From contig CM062819.1 in NCBI GenBank assembly GCA_031772625.1, positions 821,539,503 through 821,603,502 on the forward strand: a stretch of 64,000 nt of DNA, given 5' to 3'. Below are positions 43,769 to 53,409 of this stretch, one piece after another; positions within the stretch are counted from its first letter, which is position 1, and every line of letters begins with the position of its first letter. The translations under genes were made by a program, and so were the position numbers. The notes under the pieces were generated by a model. That model did not search any database. It was given only the letters and a program-made list of their open reading frames with translations, and was not told the DNA's origin. Source of the stretch: Pinus tabuliformis (taxonomy: Eukaryota > Streptophyta > Pinopsida > Pinales > Pinaceae).

Positions 43769-46067
43769 AAATTGTGAGGAACACCGAGGGACGATCAGCG
43801 GAATGGCGATGGTAAGGGTTTGCGCAAGCAGGTTCTCTGGTGCCGCAGCATCGAATCCCAAGCACGCTTTAGGGCTCGATCTCGAGCCAGGTACTGGGAC
43901 GACGGTGAACAATGCGGGCTGCTTGCCATTCCCGCAAATGCTCTCAGAGAAAAGGCATGCTTATGGCAGGGAAGCGCCTTACAAACCTCCAAACCAGAGC
44001 GGCCATACTTTGGGGATATTCGCTGCCGATAGGAATCATATACCCTTGCAACGGAACGAAAACTTCAGCCTTCAGCGAGAATGGGAGGCGAGGGTAACAA
44101 CGGTGATTTATTCTCTCAGCTGGAAATGCGAAGAGACCTGGCTCTTGCGGGAGAATGAGGCCCTTAACAGTTTTTGTATACAAAGGAATTGCTGTGACGT
44201 ATGGACCTCAGAAACCAGCCATCGCCAAACCCAGAATGCGCGGAAAACCGGCAGGGGAGGGACGTATGGGGCAGATCCGAACCCCCCCACAGCGCAGGTG
44301 CTCAAACAAAGTTGTCTCGGCTCAGATCGAGCCACTATCCGAGCACAGCGTGCTTCCAGGCAACAGATCGAGGGTTCAAAGCATAGATCGAGCAAAGTAT
44401 TACCAGACCCAGAAAGTTTCAAGGAAAAACAAACAAAATCGGCATCAGATCTGGAGGTTTGCCCGCAGCCAGAGCAGGTAAAAACTTCTTGGTTTCAGAT
44501 TTTGATTAAACCTCCTCAAGGAAAAACTCGTGTAGTATGGATCCATGCAGATAGCACCTCCTTGGAGCTGAAACAACAGATCTGGGCAGAAATGGGATAC
44601 CCAGTACAAATCCAACACCTGGTCAATGGAAGGTGGTCTCTCCAGGATAATAGGACGTTGGATAGCTATGAGATCGGATCAGGATCAACCATTTCTCTAA
44701 ATTTTAGACTGAGAGGAGGGGCTCCGTCTAAGGGACAGCCAGGCTCCTTAGGGGGAGACAGGGGTAAAAAACCTGCTCCCCAGCACCAACCCAAGGGAGG
44801 GCTATCCTACAAAAATATTCTCCAGGGCAGCAGAGACACAGGGTCCTCTTCAGACCAAGGCGGGAATATACCCAGGCCTTACATTGTAGATCAGTCAGAG
44901 ACAACCCCAGTTTTAAATTTAGATGCACCAGGGCTCGACGATTACGTTAGGTCCTATGAAACGCAAGCCCTTATATGCCGTTTCAACAGCTTTTGGCCCA
45001 AGCCATTGGACCTATTCCATTGGATTTTCACCAGCTGGACCATGGAATGCGATATTCATCTATGCTCAAAGGGATTTTTTATAGTAAGATTCACATCCAA
45101 GGAAGTCAGAGATACAGTCATCAGTTCTGGGCCATGGTTCTGGGGCACATCGGGGCTGTTTATGACCCCATGGTTTCCAGATTTTGATCCAAACAAAATG
45201 ACCGTAACCAAAATGCCGGTATGGGTTAGATTATTCAATCTTCCACTGCATTTTTGGAATGAACAAGTCCTGGAAAGCATTGGGAACAGCATAGGGAAAT
45301 ATATCAAAACAGACATGGATAGGATTGATGAAAGGATCTATACCTACGCACGTATCTGCGTGGAGGTAGATTTAAGCAAAGGGTTGCCGGAAAATATAAG
45401 GCTGATCTACAAACAACAAAATTGGCTGCAAGTACTGGATTATGAAAACACTGCTTTCAGATGCAGGCTTTGTAGACAGACAGGCCACCTACAAAGCACA
45501 TGTCCAGACGCCAAGAAGTTAAACAATAAAAAGAAACAGAAAGGGAAACAGAAGAAAGGATGGAAATTTTCATCCCCAGATTCAGAGGAAGAAGAATCAG
45601 AAGCCGAGGTGGAAGAGATTCCTGCAGAGAAGACTGAGGTATCCCCAGAAATGGAGTGTCAGAAGGAAACCACCCTAAACAACCAGACAGAGATGACAAG
45701 AGAGGATCCAGCTTTGGGAGGCATCAAACGTCAACATCAATCTGATTCTTCAGACTCAGACAAAGAAGCTGGACCTCCGAATACAGAAACTCAGATAGTC
45801 ATAGTACCGACCGAGCCCACTCAAGGAGAGTGGCGTAAGGTCGAAAAGAAAAAAGGGAGAAAGACTTGAAGCGTGGGACTTTCAGTTTTTCTACCTTTTT
45901 TCTTCTCTCTTTCTCTCTTTTCTTCTTCCTTTTTCATTGTGCACGTTAGTCTTCTAACGTTGTGGGGGGTGCGAAAGCATCCGAGCCTTTGTGGCGTTTA
46001 TTTGTGCATATGATGTAACTTTTCATTATTTTATTAATAAAAGTTACTGCTTTTTTCTTCGGAAAAA
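43769..46067 (+). mobile_element. Half-LINE: ORF1-only L1-type element
   Basis: A 2299-bp plus-strand insert in LINE-2, bounded by perfect 20-bp target duplications 'ataaattctcccagtcttga' at 43749-43768 and 46068-46087. It has a short leader, one intact 688-codon ORF1, a ~200-bp 3' UTR with a pyrimidine-rich start and AATAAA-like 'attaataaaa', and a short A tail after 'ttttttcttcgg'. No endonuclease or RT is present. This is the layout of a non-autonomous ORF1-only LINE, as known for mammalian HAL1. A less likely alternative is a retrocopied spliced or partial LINE mRNA. Intactness and perfect duplications imply a younger insertion than its host LINE-2. Confidence 0.9.
43803..45869 (+). CDS. 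Half-LINE ORF1: ubiquitin-like domain + DUF4283 + CCHC knuckle
   Basis: An intact 688-codon frame. Residues 1-230 are unclassified, and the true start could be a later Met. Residues 231-306 (44493-44720) align gap-free with all 76 ubiquitin residues, 28 identical by my count. The domain begins 'FQILIKPPQGKT', keeps 'DNRTLDSYEI' against DGRTLSDYNI, and ends 'LNFRLRGG'. Equivalents of Lys6, Lys11 and Lys27 are kept; Lys48 and Lys63 are not. DUF4283 lies at about 385-525 ('ALICRFNSFWPKPLDLF', 'MPVWVRLFNLPLHFWNE', 'ARICVEVDLSKGLPE') and a zinc knuckle CRLCRQTGHLQSTC at 554-567. The tail is acidic, then basic. Known: plant L1 ORF1 binds LINE RNA. Inference: the RLRGG end could be cut by host deubiquitinases, freeing the RNA-binding part. 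Confidence 0.9.
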   Translation: MAMVRVCASRFSGAAASNPKHALGLDLEPGTGTTVNNAGCLPFPQMLSEKRHAYGREAPYKPPNQSGHTLGIFAADRNHIPLQRNENFSLQREWEARVTTVIYSLSWKCEETWLLRENEALNSFCIQRNCCDVWTSETSHRQTQNARKTGRGGTYGADPNPPTAQVLKQSCLGSDRATIRAQRASRQQIEGSKHRSSKVLPDPESFKEKQTKSASDLEVCPQPEQVKTSWFQILIKPPQGKTRVVWIHADSTSLELKQQIWAEMGYPVQIQHLVNGRWSLQDNRTLDSYEIGSGSTISLNFRLRGGAPSKGQPGSLGGDRGKKPAPQHQPKGGLSYKNILQGSRDTGSSSDQGGNIPRPYIVDQSETTPVLNLDAPGLDDYVRSYETQALICRFNSFWPKPLDLFHWIFTSWTMECDIHLCSKGFFIVRFTSKEVRDTVISSGPWFWGTSGLFMTPWFPDFDPNKMTVTKMPVWVRLFNLPLHFWNEQVLESIGNSIGKYIKTDMDRIDERIYTYARICVEVDLSKGLPENIRLIYKQQNWLQVLDYENTAFRCRLCRQTGHLQSTCPDAKKLNNKKKQKGKQKKGWKFSSPDSEEEESEAEVEEIPAEKTEVSPEMECQKETTLNNQTEMTREDPALGGIKRQHQSDSSDSDKEAGPPNTETQIVIVPTEPTQGEWRKVEKKKGRKT

Positions 46068-46087
46068 ATAAATTCTCCCAGTCTTGA

Positions 46088-47097
46088 TGATATTTGGTAA
46101 CTTGATCACATCTGACTTAATCAAAGCCATCCTTGATAAGAGCTTGGTTGAGTTCCTGCATTTTACCTTCAACAGATTTTTTTCTCCTCAAAAATATTGC
46201 CATATTCATTCTTGTTCCAATCTTTGAGTTGGAGTTTGATGTGTTTTAGTCTTTTCTGAAGAAGGAACATTCTAGTACCCTGAATGTTCAAATATTTTGA
46301 CGACCATTTGTCGATGTTGCTAATGAAATCTGGGTGGGAAAGCCAGATATTCTCAAATCGAAAAGGTATGTTCCTTGGGGTACCAGTACTCTGAATATCC
46401 AGTTGGACCGACCAGTGATCTGAGCCTCCAAAGGGGAGAATTCTTGCTACTATTTCCTTGTCATTGAGCATAAGGTCCTCTGAGATTAAGAATCTGTCTA
46501 GTTTTGAGGCTACCTGAGACTCTCCTCCCCTTTTATTGTTCCAAGTAAGGATAACATTATTTGTTACAATGTCCACAAGCTTCATATTATCTATAAAAGT
46601 TTGAAATGCCGAAGAGTCTTTACCTAGAACTCTGGTTCCCCCTTTTTTCTCCGAAAGTGATTTTATCACGTTGAAATCACCCCCAAGATCCATGGTATTC
46701 CTGCATATCTGTCTCTAAGATTCTCCAGAGAATTTAGAAACCTAAGTTTATCATCCATTCTTTGAGGGCCATACACATTCATTACCAGGTAGGTTTCCTT
46801 ATCTCCCACAGGTTGAATGACCACAGATAAATAATCCCTAGATGCCTCAGCATCTATTATGCCAATTTTTTGTGGGTTCCAAAGAGTGAGTATTCCTCCT
46901 GTTGTATTCTCTGCTTTGACTTCTAGAAACTCAAATCGATTGAGCCATTTACTATGGATTTCTTTTATTTTTTGAATGGAACACTTTGTTTCCTAGATGA
47001 AGATCATATTCAGAGTCGCTTGTTTTATTCTATTACTTAGTAATCTTTGTTTTCTTTTACTACCTAGACCCCTGATATTCCAAGAAGTGAACTTCAT
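46088..47097 (-). pseudogene. LINE-2 ORF2 endonuclease domain
   Basis: ORF2 starts at the ATG 47095-47097 with 'MKFTSWNIRGLGSKRKQRLL'. 'ETKCSIQKIKEIHSKW' (catalytic Glu), 'GGILTLWNPQKIG', 'YLVMNVYGPQ', 'PWILGGDFNVIKSLSEKKGG' and 'LTWNNKRGGESQVASKLDRF' follow, then 'ILPFGGSDHWSVQLD' with the Asp-His pair. It is of the APE type. In-frame stops are present, including one just before ETKC near 46994 and one close to the half-LINE junction. The frame is cut at 46067/43769 by the half-LINE. Confidence 0.85.
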
Positions 47098-47186
47098 AAT
47101 TAAAGATTTGTAAAGGAGTAACTGGATAGGTCTTTCATCTTACCTGAATCTATCATTAGCTTTCCACATTCCATCAAAAGCTCATT

Positions 47187-48641
47187 CTACTTTTTTCTGC
47201 CTCTTTTTTTTCCTAGGTTTCTGGGTGCTAATCCTGCTGTGGTTTTCATAGTTTTCACTCCTTCGTTGCCTGGCCTTTCTTTGTTTCTTTGCCTCTCCAA
47301 CCCTTTGGTCTGGGTTTTCCATATAAACAGCTGTTGAACTCTATTGAACTCCTCTAGAGGTAACGAGTCTATCCCTTCTCTGGTTCCTTGATTCAAGAAA
47401 CTTTCCAGATCTAGGTTCTCTTTCTCAAGAATCTCCTGAAGTTCATGGTCCTTTGTTTCCATCTCACTCTGGGTCATTTCATGGTCCATCTCTGGCTCTG
47501 CATCACTCATCATAGTTTCTTTCTGTTTATTATTAACTTGTGTTTTTTCACTGTCTTCTTCTTTCCCCTCCTCCACTGGACTTCCTCCTTTTGCCTGATC
47601 TGCCTTTGTTATACCTTCATCCTCTTCGAGAACTTGGAACCTATTCTGACTAGCTTGTTGCCCTTCTGATTTTTGTGTCTTTGGCCCTCTTTTGCCTCCT
47701 TTTCCTTTATGGGCCACTTTATGGAAGCTTTTGGTATCCTTCATTGTGTTAGCTTTGCTCTTATTCTCTGTTTTACTGAGAGGGCAGTCTCTGAATAGGT
47801 GCCCATGCTCGTGGCATTTGCGACATCTGAATGGAATATGTTCATAATCTACTGTTTGCACCCATTCTTCATCAAATACTTCCAAGATAACCTCATCCGG
47901 TAGAGCTCCAGAGAGATCCATCTCCACACATATTCTAGCAAAGGAAGTATACTTCCCCCTTCTAGTGGCCTCAGAAGCTTTGACAAAACGTCCTAACTTA
48001 TTTCCTATAGCAGATAAGGATTCTGTTTGCCAGTAATCAAAAGGTAGAGAGTAGAGTCTTACCCAAACCGGGACTGAAGTAAAAGTCTCTCGCTCCGGGA
48101 CAAAATTCATGATCCATGGTCGCATGTAGAGGCCTACTGCAGCATAAAAGTAGGGCCCTCCTTCAAACACTCTATCCTTATCTTCAATATTAGCAAATAC
48201 CACAGTGAAGAAACCTTTAGATCCAAGTTGTAGGTCAATGCTTCCTTTTGGTTTCCAGTGGTATTTAATCCACGTTTGCAAAGCTTTTTCAGTGGGCCAT
48301 AAACCCATGAATTTACAAATGATTGCATATGTTTGCATGTGGTCCCTGTGCGCTTGCAGAGCAGGATCATTTAAAATGACTCTTGGTGTAACTGCCGCTT
48401 TGGGTTTACATGGTCCCATTTGTGCTTTGTCTTTTGTTCCCTGTTCCTTGTCTTCTTCCTCATTTTCCTTAGTACTATTATGCTCCCTTGATTTGTTGCC
48501 ATCTTGTTCCTTTTTGCTATTTCTTTTCCTTCCTTCTGAAGGGTCTCTATCATTTTCCATTGATTTTTTGCCCCTGCTGGCTACGGCTCGCTTGTAGGAG
48601 GGAGTGGAGCTCCCTCCTTTGCAACCTTTCATGGAGAACAA
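47187..48641 (-). CDS. LINE-2 ORF1 protein (DUF4283 + CCHC knuckle)
   Basis: An intact 484-codon frame. A charged N-terminal linker (K/E-rich, residues 20-75) is followed by DUF4283 at about residues 100-235: 'YAIICKFMGLWPTEKALQTW', 'LQLGSKGFFTVVFANIEDKD', 'GLYMRPWIMNF', 'VPVWVRLYSLPFDYW', 'ARICVEMDLSGALPD'. A CCHC zinc knuckle CRKCHEHGHLFRDC follows, then a Glu/Lys-rich tail ending 'KKRGRKK'. Plant L1 ORF1 binds the LINE RNA to form the ribonucleoprotein. It lacks the ubiquitin-like leader of the half-LINE ORF1. Preservation of the whole frame while ORF2 is broken is notable. Confidence 0.9.
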   Translation of the reverse strand: MFSMKGCKGGSSTPSYKRAVASRGKKSMENDRDPSEGRKRNSKKEQDGNKSREHNSTKENEEEDKEQGTKDKAQMGPCKPKAAVTPRVILNDPALQAHRDHMQTYAIICKFMGLWPTEKALQTWIKYHWKPKGSIDLQLGSKGFFTVVFANIEDKDRVFEGGPYFYAAVGLYMRPWIMNFVPERETFTSVPVWVRLYSLPFDYWQTESLSAIGNKLGRFVKASEATRRGKYTSFARICVEMDLSGALPDEVILEVFDEEWVQTVDYEHIPFRCRKCHEHGHLFRDCPLSKTENKSKANTMKDTKSFHKVAHKGKGGKRGPKTQKSEGQQASQNRFQVLEEDEGITKADQAKGGSPVEEGKEEDSEKTQVNNKQKETMMSDAEPEMDHEMTQSEMETKDHELQEILEKENLDLESFLNQGTREGIDSLPLEEFNRVQQLFIWKTQTKGLERQRNKERPGNEGVKTMKTTAGLAPRNLGKKRGRKK

Positions 48642-48907
48642 CCTCTATAACAATCTGTAACCATAGTTATTCGTCTTCAGCTCCCCAACTCCTTCGTATT
48701 CTGGATGTCGAATCTCTGGAGAAGTCAGCTTACTTTTAGGTATATAAATACCTAGATATGAAATAACAATTTTTCACTCTCAATTTTATAGGTATATGTG
48801 TATATGGATATTAAAATATTTATTTATGACCCATATTTAAAACAAAAAAAAAATGTTAATGTTATTTGTTAAATATTTATTTAGTATAAGAGAAATTACA
48901 CATCTAC

Positions 48908-49191
48908 CTCATATTTAGTTACAAAAAGGACTCTTCACCTTAAAAAGCAATTTAATAAATAAATGCAGAATGAGATCCATCTTAATTTCAAATATATCAT
49001 GCAAATTAGGTGTAAACCCTTCCTCGATTTTTTTAAATATAAAAAAAATCTCATATTTAGTTACAAAAAGGACTCTTCACTTTAATAAGAAATTTAATAA
49101 ATAAATTCAAAATGAGATCCATCTTAATTTCAAATATACCATGCAAATTAGGGGTAAACCCTTCCTCGATTTTTTTAAATATAAAAAATTT
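48908..49191. repeat. ~142-bp tandem duplication
   Basis: Copies start 'ctcatatttagttacaaaaa' at 48908 and 49050 and end 'cttcctcgatttttttaaat'. About eight differences are seen between copies. Confidence 0.9.
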
Positions 49192-49824
49192 CTCACCTCA
49201 TATTTAAGCTAATTTTATTATATATAACACCTATTAACAAAATTTTATTATATATAACACCTATTAACAAAATCTTGAATGTGGAAAGAATTACATATAT
49301 CTTTTATATTGGGCATCACACCAGCGAAATATTTTAATCATATAAAAAAATTTAAAAATAATTTACGTTTAATTTAACTTTATATATATATAAAGTTGAT
49401 GTTATATATATACATATATAAGTTATATAAGTTGATATTGAAACTTTTGTTTAACATGTATATAAGTTGATAGTGAAATTTGTATTTAACATGTATATTG
49501 AAATTTTAACTTTTTTATTAATATTATTTTAAAACTTTACAAGTAAGTTTTATTTTAATTTTTTATTTATTTATAGAATATATATTTATAAAATGGATAT
49601 AAAATTATGTTTTTTTAAAGATTCTTCTTTTCATTATCTTATCAATAATTTATAATTGATTTGTCCTTGTATTATTGATCTGCCCATTGAGAAACCAGAC
49701 CAATAATACGAGTTTAGAGTCTTGGGATTGTTGAGGTCATGCTTTACAAGAGAATTTGACATGACAAAGACTATCTTATAAGTGTGCGGAGGATAGGCAC
49801 ACATGCCTTCACTCATGATGAATT

Positions 49825-50010
49825 TGTTGTTACCTTGGAAACTGCTATCAAAATTGGAGTTGTTGTTACCTTGGAGGTTGTTGTTTCTTTGGAAAGTATT
49901 ATTGCCTTAGAGATTGTTGTTTCCTTGGAAACTGTTGTTACTTTGGAAGTTGTTACCTAGGAAATTGTTGTTACCTTGGAAGTTGTTGTTTCCTTGGAGA
50001 TTCGGGGCCA
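49825..50010 (-). repeat. Asn-rich coding minisatellite (FQGNNN-type)
   Basis: Imperfect 24-30 bp units on the minus strand translate as repeats like 'FQGNNNFLGNNFQSNNSFQG'. The frame continues into 'KFIMSEGMCAYPPHTYKIVF' on the left. Asn/Gln-rich linkers of this kind occur in some plant LTR-retrotransposon gag proteins, so a retroelement remnant is possible, but no family motif confirms it. The plus-strand translation (LLFPWKLL repeats) is a shadow. Confidence 0.4.
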
Positions 50011-50782
50011 CTGGTTCCAAGAATCTTCTGAGAGAAGAATTGAATTACGATTTCCCAAAAATAGTGGTATTAGATGAGAGATTTATTATTACAAGTCACT
50101 TACCAAAGATGTGATCCTTAGGGGATACACAACTAATCTAATAAGCTGCGTGCTTAGAACTCTTAGAAAAATATAAAATTATGTTAAATTATATATAAAA
50201 ATATTTTATTAATAATAAATATTGAATTTATTTTATGTTATTAATGGTTTATATATATTATTTTTCAATTCTATATTAAATTTAAATAAAAAAATAAACA
50301 TATTTCGTTTATACTAAATTATTAAAATATATTTTTAATATAATAATTTTTAAAAAATAATTATAATTATAATTTTAAATATTTAAAATTATCAATTAAA
50401 TATAATAATTTTTATATAAAAAATAAAAATAATAACATACTAAACATATAATAACATTATATCAATAAATATATACTTAAAAATTTAACCATAAGATAAA
50501 CATCATTAATAAAACAAACATATCTCAAAATTTAGTCATTAAACATCATAATAACAAACTTAGAATTTAAAAATTAGATCATTATAATTTGACACGGTAG
50601 AGATAAATACTACAAATCCATATAATAACGAACTTAGACCTTAAGAGTTAAGCTAAGTTATAAAAATATATAGTACATACGTGAAATAAACATATAAATC
50701 CAATACCTTCAACAAACTTAGAATTTAAAGTACTATACGTGAAATAAACATATAAATCCAATACCTTGACCTTAGGTCAAAC

Positions 50783-50968
<186 letters not shown>

Positions 50969-51018
50969 ATAAACATATAAATCCAATACCTTGACCTTAG
51001 GTCAAACAATGATGATGA

Positions 51019-51039
<21 letters not shown>

Positions 51040-51049
<10 letters not shown>

Positions 51050-52005
51050 TAACCTTCGCTGAGACCAAATAATGGTCTATCGGACTTAAAGAAACAAATT
51101 ATCTATTTTGATTTAAGATTTTATTCCTATGCTCAAAAAGCTTGGAGAGAAGTCTCCCGAGCTCACTATAATTTTGACATTGTAAAAGGCTAGGAAGGTC
51201 AGTATTGTAACAAAGATTGTGAAACTGAGATCTAATGTGGTTATACGCGGGGCACTCTAAGAGGAAGTGGTTTTCATCCTCGATGTTCCTATTCTCACAT
51301 ATATGGCAGATCCTTTCCATCCATGGCATTTTAGGAACTGCCCAACGACCTGTTTCACTATGGAGCTCATGAGAATTCGTTCTAATCTTTGCTATATTAA
51401 TTTTCTTCTTTGAGCTAGTTAAAATATAGAGATACTTTTGATCTTCTAGGGTGGGGTTGATGACCTTCTTATAATAACTTAATTTTATTTTAGCCGCTAA
51501 GTCTTTCTCACACCACATTTTTTCTTTGAACTTAGAAGTAACAATATCTTTAATGTTATTTATGTTTTGCAATGCATCATTTTCGTTGATCTCCCAATAG
51601 TTTAACCAGGCCCTTGTGTCTTTATGCCACCCTCGATTGAGCCTTAGGTGGTTTTGGCTAGAATTTAAAGCTAGCTTAGGAAGTCTATGATCGTCTATGT
51701 TACTGATTTTGTGCTTGTACAACAGAAACCTAAGCATAGCTAGGCTCTCAATAGGGGAAAGACCTGCTTCTATAAGGAGAATAGGATAGGGTGTATTACT
51801 TTTAATTTTCAGGTTATAAGTTATAAAACGCTTCTGGATTTGCTCAATCTTTCTCCATGATTCTCTGGAGATGTTGCAACCCCAAACCTCATAGCCATAT
51901 AAGATAACAGGAGTGACTAAAGTTTCAAAGCGGAACTTCTTTTTATCCCACATTACAAGGTTTGCTATTTTACAATTATTTTCAAGACCAAAGTAAGCTT
52001 TCCAA
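51040..52005 (-). mobile_element. 5'-truncated non-LTR retrotransposon of a different clade
   Basis: Minus-strand C-terminal portion of a non-LTR reverse transcriptase protein. Coding similarity begins near 52005 ('KAYFGLENNCKIANLV') where AT-rich DNA starts, so it is 5'-truncated. After the stop at 51099 a ~45-bp UTR leads straight into (CCA)n(TCA)n repeats on the minus strand. Such a short-repeat tail instead of poly(A) is typical of several non-L1 clades. No RNase H or L1-style C-terminus is present. Confidence 0.65.
51099..51953 (-). CDS. Non-LTR RT C-terminal protein fragment, 284 aa
   Basis: An uninterrupted frame. Residues 11-45 ('TLVTPVILYGYEVWGCNISR', 'ESWRKIEQIQKRF') match the block after the RT thumb in many non-LTR elements (PVLLYG.EVW). 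'LLIEAGLSPIESLAMLRFLL' follows. Near the end, 'CHICENRNIEDENHFLLECP' supplies C216, C219, H229 and C234, a zinc-binding CCHC. 'LRTNSHELHSETGRW'-like text precedes it (residues 190-203). From memory this layout is common in animal and lower-plant elements (RTE/Jockey-like and related), less so in seed-plant L1s. Exact clade uncertain. Intact over its length, hence relatively young. Confidence 0.75.
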   Translation of the reverse strand: MWDKKKFRFETLVTPVILYGYEVWGCNISRESWRKIEQIQKRFITYNLKIKSNTPYPILLIEAGLSPIESLAMLRFLLYKHKISNIDDHRLPKLALNSSQNHLRLNRGWHKDTRAWLNYWEINENDALQNINNIKDIVTSKFKEKMWCEKDLAAKIKLSYYKKVINPTLEDQKYLYILTSSKKKINIAKIRTNSHELHSETGRWAVPKMPWMERICHICENRNIEDENHFLLECPAYNHIRSQFHNLCYNTDLPSLLQCQNYSELGRLLSKLFEHRNKILNQNR

Positions 52006-52639
52006 TAAATATTTATAAATATATAAATATTTATATATTTTAAATTACAATAATTTTATGGTGAAAAAGATGTAAGAACATTTTAAAAATATAATGATAT
52101 TAAATAATTTATCATTTTATAATATGATAAACATAAATATTTATCATATTTCATTAAAGTATTTTTAATTATATTTATATTTATATTATAATTATTTAAA
52201 GAACATTTTTATAATATAATTAATTTATATATTTTAAATTGTGATATTTTTTTATTGTGAAAAAGGTGTGATAGTCATTTTTAGAATATTATGTGATAAA
52301 ATATCAGTTTATGAGTTACTAAATGAAAAATTAAAAGCGTTTATCTTCTTTCTTTTTTTAACATAGTCAGTTACTATTTTTCTATTCCAAAAAAAGAAAA
52401 GGGAGGCATGCTCTCATTACATCAAGGCAAAATGGAGAGGGGCATCCTGGAAGAAAAACAAAGGGCAAACAATCCTTATCTTCCATGCCTTCTCCCTTTG
52501 ATTCTGAGACTACCAATTGCACTATCCTTATAAATACATACAAACTGATTCAACAAAAAATTATAATTACTTAACATAGAAAACTACTAGAGGAAGAACT
52601 TTGCAGAAAGAAGTGGAATGGAGAATTAGCATCTATTTT

Positions 52640-53409
52640 TTGTTGACTGAAGGCTCCTGCTGAGAATGAGGCCAGTTCTTGTTACTTTGGTAGTTAGAAT
52701 TTTCTCCCGTCTAATTGATTAGTAAGCTCTTTAGGTAGTTGATAGTGTCATCCATGTGCACTTATGTTTTAGTGCTGCAATTTCTTTCCTCTACTCATCG
52801 AGTTGTCTCTTAAGGAAAGAATTCTCAGACTTGGCATCAAATTTTTTTATCCTTGACGGTTTCTCTTATCTTATCGATCATGTACTTGTTTGTTCTACAT
52901 ACTGCGCAGCTCTCACACTTTGGGACATTTGCTAGAGGATTCCAATCCATATTTTCTGAGGGCTGAAGGCGACCTCTCCAGAAGGGAAATGCAAGGGCAA
53001 GAAATAACAGGAAGGAGGAACGAATACTTCCACAAGTGAGGCCTACAAAGGCTGTCAGCTACCAATGAGAGGGATACAGAATTGTGGTGACTAAAGTGAC
53101 TCTCTTTAGAAATAATGGATCAAGCCAAGTATCTATTTTGGTATTAAGCCACAAGAGTTGCGCGGGGGAGAGGAACCCAACAAAGGCACAGTGGATGAGC
53201 TCATTCACCAAAGGAGCACAGTAACAATTACATAAAGTTTGAGAACAGCTACTGAGGCAAGGAGGATAATATAGGAGGACGAAGATAACTATCCTCATGA
53301 ACAGGAAGACAACAGAGAGGAAAAGAAGCGATGAGTTGAGATCGATCGAAGGGAGGGGATGGATATATAGCTGCGTGGAGGGCCACTGCAAGATAAAAAT
53401 CTTGAGCAT
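52640..53409 (-). pseudogene. LINE-3 coding-like region downstream of RNase H
   Basis: Frame 53059-53409 (116 codons) has a hydrophobic stretch 'SSLLFLSVVFLFMRIVIFVL', which could span a membrane. Further on (about 52960-52750), a frame with one shift reads 'MDWNPLANVPKCESCAVC' (a CxxCxxC cluster), 'YMIDKIRETVKDKK' and 'KSENSFLKRQLDE', heptad-like as in a coiled coil. I recognise no family. It may be a decayed third ORF. Confidence 0.4.

Larger units (their letters stand above)
39565..48729 (-). mobile_element. LINE-2: full-length L1 with RNase H
   Basis: The element is on the minus strand: 5' end at 48729, poly(A) (T-run on the plus strand) at about 39565-39573. It is flanked by 12-bp target duplications 'ttacttttaggt' at 39553-39564 and 48730-48741. 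Own length is about 6.87 kb after removing the 2299-bp half-LINE inserted at 43769-46067. Order: ORF1 (47187-48641, intact), an 89-bp gap, ORF2 (from 47097; endonuclease, RT, zinc-binding region, RNase H ending at 40531), then a ~0.97 kb 3' part. ORF2 has several stops and frameshifts, so it is no longer autonomous. Confidence 0.9.
48742..50780. other. AT-rich spacer with tandem repeats
   Basis: Strongly AT-rich DNA. It holds a ~142-bp tandem duplication (48908-49191), a 30-bp pair (49208-49267, 'aattttattatatataacac...'), a (TA)n-rich patch near 49380-49430, and the repeat at 49825-50010. No gene seen. Confidence 0.5.

Noticed and set aside
48205-48597. Plus-strand 130-codon frame
   Set aside because: Antisense shadow of the intact LINE-2 ORF1.
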